Source: Phascolomyces articulosus
Lineage: Eukaryota; Mucoromycota; Mucoromycetes; Mucorales; Lichtheimiaceae
NCBI GenBank assembly: GCA_025677815.1
Contig: JAIXMP010000003.1
Span: forward strand, 248,001-312,000
Length of the DNA stretch: 64,000 bases
Direction: 5' to 3'
Below the pieces are notes generated by a model. The model saw only the letters and a list, made by a program, of their open reading frames with translations, did no database searches and was not told the origin of the DNA. Positions 38,849-51,000 of this stretch are shown here, piece by piece. Position 1 is the stretch's first letter, and each line of letters opens with the position of its first letter. Position numbers and translations under genes: made by a program.

Positions 38849-41021
38849 TAGTTTATAATAGATGTATATATTTGAAAAAGAAGATATATAACTAAAAAAA
38901 TAAACAGAAAATAACTTACTTTTATACGCAATTTAAGTTTGATAAATTATGCAAGGTTTGTGGATAATAGAATTTTCTTGGTACTCTGTGATAGTGTTTC
39001 AGATTTAAAATTTATTGTAAACGCAGTGCCTTTGATTGTTGTATTGGTTTTTCACATGCAGTGTCATGCCTTATTCAGCAGCACTTGCTTCATTATTTAT
39101 TACTTTATAAACCATTTTTTTGGTTATGCCGTGTAGTAAAATAATTTTATTTATGTGTATATGCAGATACACCAAAAAATGCCTCAATTTACTAGCGCTA
39201 TATTTTTCTAAATAAACATTTGATGACCTTTGAATTGTTCATTTTATATTTTGGAAATGACGTTAGATTTTATTGTTCATTGATACAAATATCATTTTTA
39301 TATACGAGACAATTGATAGGATTATTATTGGTCAGCTTGACAAGATTGTATATATTGACTTTTTTGTATCTACTCACCTTTATTCATGTAGATACATTGT
39401 CAATTCTCAACAGCTGGATCAAGAGAATATAATTAGAAAATACGTTTATGATATCGAAGTTGACGGCTAAAATCGTAATTTAACGCGATCCTGAATATGA
39501 CTAGGTATGACATACTAGGTATGTAGCATAAAAAACCGTGTACATGTTGGAATTCAGCTTTTTTGATTTTACATTTTGAGAGCATACATTTATAACCATC
39601 AAGGTTCAATGTACCTCAAACATAGTAATTTTGATTGTCCTCGCGCATTTGATGATTTACATATATTTCATATTTCATATTATGTGTAGTAGCCTTTATA
39701 ATCGTCCAACTTTATAAAGATGCTTATTGGTACTTTTTGCATTTGATACATATTATGGTGTCAATGTGACACACATTATATCATTTCGAATCAGAATAAT
39801 TTTCTTTGCAATATTTTATCTCGATATTTAAACTAACTAATATGCCAAAATCACCTATTAAAGCTGAAGTTCCATAAACCATATAGAAGAAGGCAAGATG
39901 AGCATCATTTTAAAGTGTTACCTTTACTGTTATATAGAAATGTATAAACCTTACCACAGATGTAAGGATTGATTTCGTTGAATTAAGTGCATTATTAAAT
40001 GGAAGTTACTTAATACTTTGTATTATTATGATACACGATGCTTGGAAGAGCTTATATAACTTAGTAAGTTGAAGGATAAAACGAAGAGAGCAATGTCGTT
40101 GCTAGTGGCAAATTAATAATGATGGGAAGAAAAAACCTGAGAGACCATTATATGGTCTACTGCAAAAATATATCATTTATTTAAACAGAATGTTATGTTA
40201 TTGCATATTTGGTATAAATAAAATACTTCTTTTTTTATTAATCCAAAGAATTTGATAATGTGTTGTATTTACAACGACCATGACAGATACTGTGTTTGCA
40301 ACTTATTGTTGGAGATACACAATTATCACTAATGCTTGAAATGTTTATATTTGGGCTTTGGGAAACCAGTAAACCAATAGATATATCTTTCTTGTTAGCA
40401 AACATACATCCTATTTATATATATAGGATATCTAGGAAGGAGAAGATACAACTATTGTAAGATATACGTAGGATAGAACCAAGATGATGGATCATTTTCT
40501 TGATTTACTAAGTATTCATGAAACTCTACACCATGCACATCAAAGAAAAGTATCAAGAAAAACCAATTGAGTTTTGCTCTCGCTAATCCCCTGATAGAGA
40601 GAGTCTCTAGCCACAGTGGCAATAACAGAATCCGTACAACCGTTTAAACCAAACATTCGCTGCTAAACGGATCGTTCTTCAGCCCGATCACTCGGAGCAA
40701 TGGGCAAAACGATGATTAATTTATATCTGTTTATAAACATTGCAAAGTAAATTATCATTTACCAAAGTTTAATTCTATTCTTGTGACTATAATAATGTGA
40801 AAAGAGGTTACTATTATTTTCATAAAAGGGTACGATGGATAAAAGAGTATTAGTAGTACCTTTACTGATAATGTGACCTGTGCTGTCATTGTGTCACTTG
40901 AAATGCAGGAAAGAAAATTATGATTTGGTGATTTGGTGGCTGTTGCGGAAGCGTTATTTTTTTTTCTCTTTTTAAAAAACCCACTTTTGTGCATATTTTT
41001 TTTCAAAAAAAAATTAAAAAA
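38849..41021. other. AT-rich intergenic DNA with one GC-richer island
   Basis: No gene is supported; frames at 38939-39136 and 39220-39470 lack domains. A less AT-rich patch at about 40590-40715 contains CCGTTTA and TAAACGG as an inverted repeat and lies 300 bases before the orotate phosphoribosyltransferase start, so it may be regulatory. A near-palindrome occurs around 40408-40429. Confidence 0.5.
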
Positions 41022-41675
41022 ATGAAGGATTACCAACGCGAATTTATTGATTTTGCTTTACAAAACGACGTATTGAAATTCGGTTCTTTTACATTGAAAT
41101 CGGGTCGTGTTTCTCCTTACTTTTTCAATGCTGGTTTATTTAACAGTGGCAAGACTCTTGGTGCCATTGGTAGATTCTATGCTGCAGCTTTAGTCGATGC
41201 TGGTTTTACCTATGATGTTCTTTTCGGTCCTGCTTACAAAGGTATTCCTTTGGTATGTGCTACTGCACTTGCCTTGACAAACGAACATAACCAAGAAGCT
41301 CCTTTTGCTTTTAACCGTAAGGAAAAGAAAGATCATGGTGAAGGTGGCGATATTGTTGGTACTCCTTTGTCTGGCAAGATTGTCGTTGTAGATGATGTGA
41401 TCACAGCTGGCACTGCGATCAATGAATCCATTGGTATTATCAAGGCAAACAATGCTCAATTGGCTGGTGTTCTTGTTGCTGTGGATCGTGCTGAAGTCGC
41501 TCCTGATGGTTCTGGTAAATCTGCTATTCAAGCTGTTCAAGAAAAGAATGGTGTTCCCGTACGCGCTATTATCTCTATGGATCACATTATGGAATATATG
41601 GAAGAAAAGGGTACTTATGGTGATCAATTGGCTCTTATGCGCGAATACAAGGCACAATATGGTATCAAGCAATAA
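41022..41675 (+). CDS. URA5: Orotate phosphoribosyltransferase
   Basis: An uninterrupted 217-aa frame. It adds the PRPP ribose-phosphate to orotate, the fifth step of pyrimidine synthesis. The open frame extends upstream, but the ATG at 41022 (MKDYQREFIDF) is chosen because it matches the family N-terminus and follows an adenine-rich leader. Landmarks: LKSGRVSPYFFNAGLF (orotate/ribose side), LFGPAYKGIPL, the flexible catalytic loop with KEKKDHGEGG at about 100-109, and the PRPP loop VVVDDVITAGTA at 121-132. Length is typical of fungal Ura5. Codon use is clean and there is no intron, unlike most neighbours. The enzyme is cytosolic and dimeric in the known family. Confidence 0.96.
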   Translation: MKDYQREFIDFALQNDVLKFGSFTLKSGRVSPYFFNAGLFNSGKTLGAIGRFYAAALVDAGFTYDVLFGPAYKGIPLVCATALALTNEHNQEAPFAFNRKEKKDHGEGGDIVGTPLSGKIVVVDDVITAGTAINESIGIIKANNAQLAGVLVAVDRAEVAPDGSGKSAIQAVQEKNGVPVRAIISMDHIMEYMEEKGTYGDQLALMREYKAQYGIKQ

Positions 41676-42810
41676 ATAAATTATTTGTTTTAGTATTTGT
41701 TCATTTTTCATATTAATGGATGATGGTATCTGTTCTTGGACATGTAAGGTGAATCGGATAGCAATGAACTTTTTTTTGGCCGCTATTGGACCGTGATATA
41801 AAAAGAGGAGAGTAAATAGGTTTTTTAACTTTCTATATGGAGATACACATGCCACTGTTTTAACAAAATGACAGCTATATAAAATAACCCATATCTACTC
41901 TATGGAAATTGAATCATTATCAAGCAGCAATTGCAACGTGGTTTTAAATAGAAATTTTCACTACACAAATGTGATTTCACATTTCAGTAATGTAGGTATT
42001 ATTATAGTATTCCACCATTTTGAGAATAGTACAATGTTTGATGATCCTATCGAGTAATAAAATAGCACATGTTGGCGTAATGTCTAGCATAATACCAATA
42101 GTATAAAGTGTATAGTCACCAAGGATTAAGGATAGATTCTTGGATGGAGCCGCGTTTGATGCTAGTGCAGGTAGTTCAATCAGTTTTGCAGTAGGATGAG
42201 TACAGGAGAGTGTAGTGATAACTCCATCAGTTATTGGGTAATGGTATCAACCTACAAAGTGGCAGAGAAATATCCGTTTGTTTCTGTATTTTCTTGTACT
42301 AAAATCGATTCTCTTGCATTAAGATCTTTGTTAGTAAAAGCTTTCATTGATAACAATGGTCTTGAATTGGCTGGCATTTCGAAAACTTGTTTTGCCGTGT
42401 GTTGTCCAGTGTTGAGGAATGAAGTAACTCTATATTTTTTGATGAATGTACAAGTGTTGATTATAATAATTTGTGTTGTATACAAATGTATGTGCGTATG
42501 TCGCTTAAGATTATGCTTATGCTTTTGTACAAGATGTTGGGTGTATGATCGGAAGAACAATATCCTGTATGTCCGTTAATGAGTGTGTGTAGGTTTTTTG
42601 AACAGAAGAAGAGGATCCTTTTTTCTTTGCATAGCAGGATCTACACCAGGATCCAAAAAGGCGGAGCCAAATTAAAGGCAGTCATTGGATGGTAGGATAG
42701 AAGATTGGCAGGACGTTTCATTGCTGTCGTTATAAAATATCAGTTTCGTGGGACAAGTTTCATTTTTTTTTCTTTAACTTTTTTTTTTTTCATTCAAAAA
42801 AATCTAAACT
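41676..42810. other. Intergenic region with SF3B1 promoter at right end
   Basis: A plus-strand frame at 42196-42579 (127 codons) ends in repeated Cys/Val/Arg low-complexity codons and has no recognised domain, so I do not call it. A T-rich tract (42760-42795) precedes the SF3B1 ATG. Confidence 0.5.
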
Positions 42811-45800
42811 ATGGCTGACGGTAAGAAAAAAATGACAAATCAATTCATGATCAAAGTCACTGACAATACTGCAATAGATATCGATCGTGAAATCAAAGCC
42901 GCTCAAGCGAAACGAAAAGAAATTACAGAAAGCGACATTAGTGCTGCGGTACTCAACAATGAAAAGCATGCAAGTCTTTCTGGCGTTTCGTATGATACAG
43001 ATATCTACACAAAGGATAAATTTGAAGGATATGCAACATCCATTGCTACCGGTGACGATGAAGATGAAGAAATGGATGAAGCTTACCAGGAAACCAAACG
43101 AAAATTAAATTCATACACTGCATCAAAAGATGTCATTGGTGAAGCAACACAAGGTGCTGATGGTCACGATCCTTTTGCAGAAACAATGAAAGAACGTCGC
43201 ATTGCCGGTCGCCAAGACGAATACCATCAACGACGATTCAATCGTATGCTCTCACCAGAAAGAGCCGATGCTTTTTCAAAAGAAGAAAATAATGAATCGA
43301 GATCTTATTCCGAGGTCATTCGAGAGGCCGAACTTGAAAAAGAACAACAACGTGTTTTTCAAGCCATTGCACAAAAGAAAAAAGACGAAGCAGAACAACA
43401 AAAAGCAGAAGAACAAAGCGCATCAGTGGAAGCAACACCTGTGGCAACAAAAAAGAAACGACGATGGGATGTGGCAACACCTGTTCATACTGGAGGTGTG
43501 GATGCAACACCCAAAGGGCCTGGCAAACGATCACGATGGGATGCTACACCCGTGGCTGGTGACGCAGCACGATCAGAATGGGATGCAACACCCAAAGGCA
43601 CAGCAAAACGTTCGCGTTGGGATGCTACACCTGTCAATACAGAAACACCCGTGGGTGGTTTAGGCATGATGACACCTACTCCAAGTCAAATTCAAGTCCC
43701 TGCAACACCTGAAGCTGTCAACCAAATGCGATGGGAACGTGAATTGGATGTACGAAATCGACCTTTATCCGATGAAGATTTAGATGCGATGTTCCCGCAA
43801 ACTGGATACAAGATTCTTGAACCACCTGCAGGCTATCAACCTATTCGTACACCTGCACGCAAGTTGATGGCAACACCCACACCTATGGGTGAGAGTGGAT
43901 TTGTGATGCAAGAGGAATCACGAGGCATGGCTATGGATATCCCTCAAGAAATTCCAGGCGTCGGTAACTTGCCATTTTTCAAGGATGAAGATATGCAACA
44001 TTTTGGTAAATTGCTCGAAGAACGAAATGAAGAAGAAATGAGTGTGGATGAACTCAAGGAACGAAAGATTATGCGACTTTTGTTGAGAATCAAGAATGGT
44101 ACACCTCCTATGCGTAAAACAGCTTTGCGGCAAATTACAGACAAGGCTCGTGATTTTGGACCAGGTCCCTTATTCAATCAAATCTTACCATTGCTCATGT
44201 CCCCTACTTTGGAAGATCAAGAACGCCATTTACTTGTCAAGGTGATTGATCGTATTTTATACAAGTTGGATGATCTTGTACGTCCATTTGTTCACAAGAT
44301 CCTTGTTGTTATTGAACCTCTTTTGATTGATGAAGATTACTATGCTCGTGTGGAAGGTCGTGAAATTATCAGTAACGTTTCCAAGGCTGCTGGTTTACCC
44401 ACCATGATTACCACCATGCGTCCTGATATTGATCATCCTGATGAATATGTCCGTAACACAACAGCGCGTGCATTTTCAGTGGTTGCTTCTGCTTTGGGTA
44501 TTCCTGCATTGCTCCCATTCTTGAAAGCTGTCTGTCGTTCGAAAAAGTCATGGCAAGCCCGTCATACAGGTATCAAGATTGTACAACAAATTGCTATTCT
44601 TATGGGATGTGCCGTTTTACCTCACTTGAAAAACCTTGTTGAAGCCATTGGTCATGGTTTGGAAGATGAACAACAAAAAGTACGTACCATCACTGCTTTG
44701 GCTATTGCCGCCTTGGCTGAAGCCGCTGCACCTTATGGTATTGAATCCTTTGACTCTGTTCTCAAGCCATTGTGGACTGGTATCCGTAAACATCGTGGTA
44801 AAGGTCTTGCTGCCTTCCTTAAAGCAATTGGTTATATTATCCCATTGATGGACGATGAATATGCAAACTACTATACCAAGGAAGTCATGATTATTTTGAT
44901 CCGTGAATTCCAATCGCCTGATGAAGAAATGAAAAAGATTGTGCTTAAGGTGGTCAAACAGTGTGCTGCTACCGATGGTGTCATGCCTCAATATATCAAG
45001 GAAGAAATCCTTCCAGAATTCTTTAAGCACTTTTGGGTACGACGTATGGCATTGGATCGACGTAATTATAAACAGCTTGTGGAAACAACAGTTGAATTGG
45101 CCAATAAAGTGGGTGTGTCTGAAATTATTGGACGTATTGTCAACGATCTCAAGGATGAAAGCGAGCCCTATCGAAAGATGGTTATGGAAACTATTGAAAA
45201 GGTGATTTCCAATTTAGGTGCAGCAGATATTGATCCTCGTTTGGAAGAACTCTTGATCGATGGTATTTTATACGCATTCCAAGAACAAACAGTGGAAGAT
45301 GTAGTCATGTTGAATGGTTTTGGTACAGTCGTCAATGCTTTGGGTATGCGTATCAAGCCATATCTCCAACAAATCTGTTATACCATTTTGTGGCGATTGA
45401 ACAACAAATCAGCACGTGTACGGCAACAAGCTGCCGATTTGATTTCACGTATTGCTGTTGTCATGAAAACGTGTGGTGAAGAAAAACTCATGAACCAACT
45501 GGGTCAAATTCTTTACGAATATCTTGGTGAAGAATATCCAGAAGTACTTGGTTCGATTTTGGGTGCACTTAAATCCATTGTCAACGTCATTGGTATGACA
45601 AGTATGACACCTCCTATCAAGGATTTGCTTCCTCGATTAACACCTATTTTGCGTAACCGACATGAAAAGGTACAAGAAAACTGTATTGATCTCGTGGGTC
45701 GTATTGCTGATCGTGGTGCCGAATTTGTGTCTGCTCGTGAATGGATGCGTGTTTGTTTCGAATTGTTGGATCTACTCAAGGCACACAAGAAAGGTATTCG

Positions 45801-46596
45801 ACGTGCTTCTGTCAATACATTCGGTTATATTGCCAAGGCCATTGGTCCACAAGATGTATTGGCTACGTTGCTCAATAACCTGAAGGTACAAGAACGTCAA
45901 AACCGTGTATGTACAACCGTTGCCATTGCTATTGTTGCCGAAACTTGTGCTCCTTTCACTGTACTACCTGCTGTCATGAATGAATATCGAGTCCCTGAAT
46001 TGAATGTACAAAATGGTGTTCTCAAGTCACTGGCATTTATCTTTGAATATGTGGGTGAAATGGGCAAGGATTATATCATGGCTGTGACACCTCTTTTGGA
46101 GGATGCATTGATGGATCGTGATTTAGTCCATCGACAGACTGCATGTACGACTATCAAAAACATGGCTCTTGGTGTGGTTGGTTTAGGGTGTGAAGAACCT
46201 TTACGGCATTTGTTGAATTACATCTGGCCAAATATTTTCGAAACTAGGTAAGTTTTGATTCCATAATTTTGGTATATTTATTTAATTAAAACAAGTTTCA
46301 AGAATTTGTACACTAACAGTATATTTATTTTATATTCTATATAAATTAGTCCTCACGTAATCAATGCAGTCATGGAAGCCATAGAAGGTATGCGTGTGGC
46401 TCTTGGTCCAGCAACCATCTTACAATACACAGTTCAAGGTCTGTTCCATCCAGCACGAAAAGTCCGTGAAGTCTATTGGAAGATTTACAACACACTGTAT
46501 ATTGGTAGTCAAGATGCTTTAGTACCATGTTACCCTCGTATTGATGATGATGAAAAGAATCAATACCAACGATACGAACTTGACTATTTGCTTTAA
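42811..46596 (+). CDS. SF3B1/HSH155: Splicing factor 3B subunit 1 (U2 snRNP, HEAT-repeat)
   Basis: Two exons, 42811-46247 and 46350-46596, give 1227 aa. This is the scaffold of SF3b that clamps the branch-site helix in the nucleus. The N-terminal 420 residues are disordered, with repeated RWDATP motifs (phosphorylation and partner sites, including U2AF-homology-motif binding in the known family). The rest is about 20 HEAT repeats with near-complete identity to animal SF3B1, for example [29 protein letters not shown]-like [20 protein letters not shown] and [17 protein letters not shown]. Lys623 aligns with human Lys700, the mutation hotspot, and is conserved. The C-terminus ends RYELDYLL as expected. 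The only intron lies late, after NIFETR. Start chosen as the first ATG, with typical MADGK-like residues. Confidence 0.97.
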
Positions 46597-46963
46597 AAAA
46601 ACAATCACATCATCCTCTCTATCATCTAATTTTTCTTTTTTTTTCACAATTCGTCTCTTTCTCCCCTATTTCTTGTTTCATATTTCACTTGTTTTTTTTT
46701 CTCATATATAAAAATAAAAATAATTATCATGAGCTTTTATATACAAATAAATCCCAATTATTCAAAAGAATAGAACAAAAAAAAAGGTTGAAACAAAACT
46801 AATAAACAACAATAACAATTATTTTTTAAAAAATCACGAGCTTTCTCAGTGGTTTTTTTAAAAACTGACTTTTAAAGTTGATGATCAAGAGCAATTTTGA
46901 AGGTAGTGCTTTTTTCTTTTTTTGTTTCTTTTCACTGTAAGAAAAAAAAAAGGGTATTCCAAC
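46597..46963. other. Short spacer between SF3B1 and the E2 gene
   Basis: The 3' flank of SF3B1 with T-rich and A-rich runs, then the leader of the E2 gene. No other feature is seen. Confidence 0.6.
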
Positions 46964-48157
46964 ATGGCAACGAAATCTGCGTACCGACGATTGACCAAGG
47001 AGTATATGGAAATTCAAAAGAAGTAATTTATCGAGTGCGATCGAGAATTATTGGAAAAACAAGTGTCAAGTTTTTTTAATGTTTAATTAATCTGTAACTT
47101 TTTTTTCATATTTTTTTTAGTCCACCACCTTTTATCATTGCCAAACCGTTGGAAACCAATATTTTAGAATGGTAAATAATAATAAAAAAAGAAATGAGCA
47201 TTTCGATGAATAAGAAAAAAAAGAAAGGAAAGGTACTAATTGTATTCTATGAAATTAATAGGCATTATGTGATTCGTGGGCCACCCGATACACCTTATGA
47301 AGGGGGAGAATATTATGGTCGATTAACATTCCCTTCTGAATACCCATTTAAACCACCAGCTATTCGTATGACAACCCCTTCGGGTCGATTTCAACCAGAC
47401 ACACGTCTTTGTTTAACCATGAGTGATTTCCATCCAAGTCTTTGGAATCCAAGTTGGTCTGTGCCTACGATATTGAATGGTTTATTGAGCTTTATGGTAA
47501 AAAAAAACTAAGATAAAGATAAAGAGAAATACTTTGAATCATTTTATTGGTCCATAAAATAATAAGCATAACAACACCTTTAACAAAATTTGATAAACTT
47601 ATTTATCTTTCTATATCTATAATAGACAACTGATGAGACGACCACTGGAAGTATCAAGACAACGGATGCTGAAAAACGTGTATATGCAGCACGATCACAT
47701 AAAGTGAATTTGAAAAACGCAAAATTCAGAGGTAAAGATTTGATTACCAAAAAAAGTGGAGAAGGATGGAGACTATTATGAATTTTGTTGAAAAAAAAAG
47801 GTGCATTCATTGATATGTTAAAAAACAATTGGATTATCATGATTAGATGTGTTCCCCGAACTTTGTACATTGGATTTAGCACCATTGGCCAATGCACCAA
47901 TGAATGCGGATATGCGACGGAGAGTGACAGCAGCGAAAAAGACAACTCATCATCAGCAACAACAATTGCCTCGTTCCAATGAACAATTGAATGGTCAACA
48001 ACAACAGCAACAACAAGCACCTCAACAACAAACAGCACTTGCAAGAACAGTAAGTCAATGGAGACGATGGGCTTTAATTCTTTTAGTATTTGTATATCTT
48101 GTGTTATCCAAATTAGCTGCTCGCTCGACTTCAGCAGCTGAAGGCAATACACCGTAA
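46964..48157 (+). CDS. UBC6: Ubiquitin-conjugating enzyme E2, Ubc6/UBE2J type, tail-anchored in ER
   Basis: Five exons, 46964-47022, 47121-47171, 47262-47496, 47626-47731 and 47847-48157, give 253 aa. It transfers ubiquitin in ER-associated degradation. The UBC fold begins at [15 protein letters not shown]; the active-site cysteine is Cys87 in [17 protein letters not shown], the same position as in yeast Ubc6, and as in that family the canonical HPN motif is absent. [21 protein letters not shown] is broken here only by family-typical variation. After residue 155 comes a glutamine-rich linker, then one hydrophobic segment ([17 protein letters not shown], about 223-240) close to the C-terminus, i.e. 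a tail anchor with the catalytic domain in the cytosol. It lies 0.4 kb before another ER gene, the sphingolipid enzyme. Confidence 0.93.
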
Positions 48158-48572
48158 AAAAAAAGACTCCATTTCTATGTTCATATCCGTATACCTCTTT
48201 TTTAACACTCTCTTTACAAATACTTTTTAACATTGGTCCCGTTCTCTCTTCTCTGTTTGTGATGCATATTCCCAATCTTCTCTCTTATTTTTTTCTAGTC
48301 TATTAAATCACTTTTACTCATATTCAATGGATCACATATTAAAAAACTTATCACCCCTTCCTTCTTTCATCCCTTTATTCACTTTGAACACATTTGATCT
48401 TATATGAATTGTACATAAACAGCCGGTCCTTCTTTTTTCATTTTTTTAAAAATTTTCCTATTTTTTTTACAACACATGGGTGTCAATCAAAGAGTGAAAC
48501 CCTCTATTATAACTATTATTATTTTATTTTTGATATAAATTGAAAGGTTTTGTTCTATGGAAAGAAAAAGGA
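48158..48572. other. Spacer between E2 and LCB2 genes
   Basis: Pyrimidine-rich 3' flank followed by an AT-rich promoter region (TATTTTTGATATAAATTG just before the LCB2 leader). No gene is seen. Confidence 0.5.
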
Positions 48573-50652
48573 ATGTGTTCTAATGAATTTCAAACACATT
48601 ATCATTTATCGATGGGAAAAGGGAAACGTGCACACACGATAAGTAGCGCACCTGCTATTTCGTCACTTGTATCGATTCCACGTCGTACTTCTGGCGATCT
48701 TGTTTTCAACTTGACACCTTCCAGTTTTTTAACGCGACCTTCATCTCAACAACTCTCCTTGTTACCATCGAAACCATCGTTACCGTCACGGACGTTACGA
48801 TGGACAACCCATTCACAGCCTAAACGTAGTTATGAGGAATTTGAACATAAAATGGAAAATGCACCTCTTGTCACTCTTGTTTTGACGTATTTGAATTGGT
48901 TTATCCTTATTTTATTGGGACATTTACGTGATATTTTGGGTAAAACTTTCAAGCGAGGAAAATATCGACACTTGCAAGTTAACGAGGTATATACACAATA
49001 AAGTATTATTTTTTTTCTTATCCCACTCCTTACATGAAGCATAATATTCCTATATTCATATACAATTCATATATGATATCCCGTTCCTCCTTTTGATAAT
49101 AATAAAAAAAATTAAAAATTAAAAAGGGATATGCACCATTGGTATCGGATTTTGATTCATTTTATACGCGACGACTTTATATGCGAGTACGTGATTGTTG
49201 GAATCGACCTATTACAGGTGTTGCGTCAAGGACTGTTCAACTTTTGGGTCGTACCACCAAAGATTATAACAAAACATTTCAACTCACTGGCCAGATATCG
49301 GAATGTCTGAATTTTGCTTCTTATAACTATCTTGGATTTGCTCAAAAGACGGGCCCATGCGCTGAAGCGGTGGAACAAGCAACCATGGAACGTGGATTAG
49401 TATCAGGAAGTCCACGTGCTGAAGCGGGTAGTGTGGATATGCATGTACAATTAGAACATTTGGTAGCCAATTTTGTGGGGAAGGAAGCGACCATGATTGT
49501 CAGTATGGGATTTGCTACCAATGCCACTACAATCCCTGCCTTGGTAGGAAAAGGTTGTCTTATCATATCGGATGAATTAAACCATTCTTCCATTGTGTTT
49601 GGTGCACGACTATCCGGTGCTTCTGTCCGCGTGTTCAAACATAATAGTATGCAGGATCTCCATGATGTATTGAGGGAATCTATTTCCCAGGGTCAGCCGC
49701 GCACCCATCGACCTTGGAAAAAGATACTAGTTGTGGTAGAAGGACTTTATTCGATGGAAGGAACGATTGCCAATATACCAACATTACTTAAACTCAAGGA
49801 TCAATTCAAGTTTTATTTGTATGTGGATGAAGCCCACTCCATTGGTGCTATTGGTGAACATGGCGGAGGTGTATGTGATCTTTATGGCATAGACCCTGCT
49901 CGTGTGGATATTTTAATGGGAACTTTTACAAAATCGTTTGGTGCTGCTGGTGGCTATATTGCTGCAAGTAAAAGTGTGATTGATTATTTAAAATTACATA
50001 ATCATGCTTATGTTTATGCGGAACCAATGCCAATTCCTGTGATTCAACAAGTATTAACTAGTATGACTATTATTTGGTAAGAAAAATAGATATACCCTTC
50101 CAACGTATATTCGTTATACTCATTTCATGACTATTCTGTTTTTTTTTTAAAAAAAAAAAAAGTGAACAAGAGGAAGGAAAATGGCGTATTCAACAGTTAT
50201 TAGATAATTCATGTTATTTTGCATCCCGCTTAAGAAATATGGGGTTTATTGTTTATGGTGATAAAGGTAGTCCAGTGATTCCACTATTATTGTTTAATCC
50301 TGCAAAAATAGCGTAAGTTTTCTGTTTGTATTAAGAAAACAAATGATACAAAACAGTGTTGATTAAATCAAGGTATGGCTTCTTGTTACTTTATAGAGCA
50401 TTTTCTCGTGAACTTTTAAAATGTGGCATTGCCGTTTGTGTGGTAGGATACCCAGCTACATCTATTATTTCTTCGCGTGCACGATTTTGTTTGTCAGCTT
50501 CACATACCAGAGAAGATATTGGTACGTTTTTTTTTCAACATTGTTATAAAAAGGTAAAACTCTTATCTAATTCACGAAACTTGAACAATATAGATCGAGC
50601 ATTGAAAATTATTAGTAGCGTAGGTGAAAGGCTGTTGCTAAAATACCAATAA
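48573..50652 (+). CDS. LCB2: Serine palmitoyltransferase subunit 2 (PLP-binding)
   Basis: Condenses serine with palmitoyl-CoA, the first step of sphingolipid synthesis, in the ER membrane as a partner of Lcb1. Five exons, 48573-48986, 49127-50076, 50163-50312, 50397-50521 and 50594-50652, give 565 aa. A membrane segment lies at about 98-118 ([15 protein letters not shown]). The fold type I aminotransferase domain has [11 protein letters not shown], a glycine-rich [30 protein letters not shown] (Asp372, His375) and [13 protein letters not shown] with the PLP lysine near residue 407. An alternative ATG at 48612 would give 552 aa; 48573 was chosen for its purine at -3. The C-terminal exons match the family ([13 protein letters not shown]). 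Lcb1 is not in this window. Confidence 0.95.
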
Positions 50653-51000
50653 ATCAAACTCAAAATATTACATGAATAAGGCACTATATATAATTATTAT
50701 TTTTCATTTATCTTTTATACACCCTTTAATTTTTCAATTGATAAGAATGCAAAGTACATACTATATAGTCATACTACACGTGTCTATAAATATATGAGTT
50801 GATGTTTGCGTAAAAGAGCCATAAGACAATTTAAAATAAACCTTGATACAGAAAAATCTGTGCTGCAGCAAGCAAAAAATAGATCACGTGATGACGACGT
50901 CACAAAAATCTCGGTGTTCGCGAGGGCTTCTCTATATCAAATTCAAAAGAAAAAAAATCTCGTCTACTTAATACCAATAACACCACACATACACCTACCA
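50653..51000. other. Spacer with promoter of the small mitochondrial protein gene
   Basis: AT-rich on the left. On the right is a GC-richer patch with TCACGTGATGACGACGTCAC (50883-50902), containing CACGTG and GACGTC palindromes that resemble bHLH and CRE/ATF sites. This is about 100 bases before the ATG at 51001. Confidence 0.45.
50883..50902. promoter_or_regulatory. E-box plus CRE-like cluster
   Basis: TCACGTGA (a perfect 8-bp palindrome; the Cbf1/USF-type E-box) is followed four bases later by TGACGTCA-like GACGTC in the motif GACGACGTCAC. The two lie about 100 bases upstream of the ATG of the respiratory-type gene at 51001. In yeast, Cbf1 sites occur upstream of respiratory genes; function here is inferred. 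Confidence 0.4.

Noticed and set aside
39497..39522. Short direct repeat CTAGGTATG twice
   Set aside because: Only two 9-base units, no repeat-spacer regularity; not a CRISPR or transposon signature, and CRISPR is not expected in a fungus.
41190..41855. 221-codon minus frame opposite URA5
   Set aside because: Antisense shadow of the conserved orotate phosphoribosyltransferase frame.
42196..42579. 127-codon plus frame upstream of SF3B1
   Set aside because: The second half is cysteine/valine/arginine low complexity from a GT/TA-rich tract; no domain and no conserved pattern.
47580..48275. 231-codon minus frame opposite UBC6
   Set aside because: Crosses exons and introns of a well-supported plus-strand gene; shadow.
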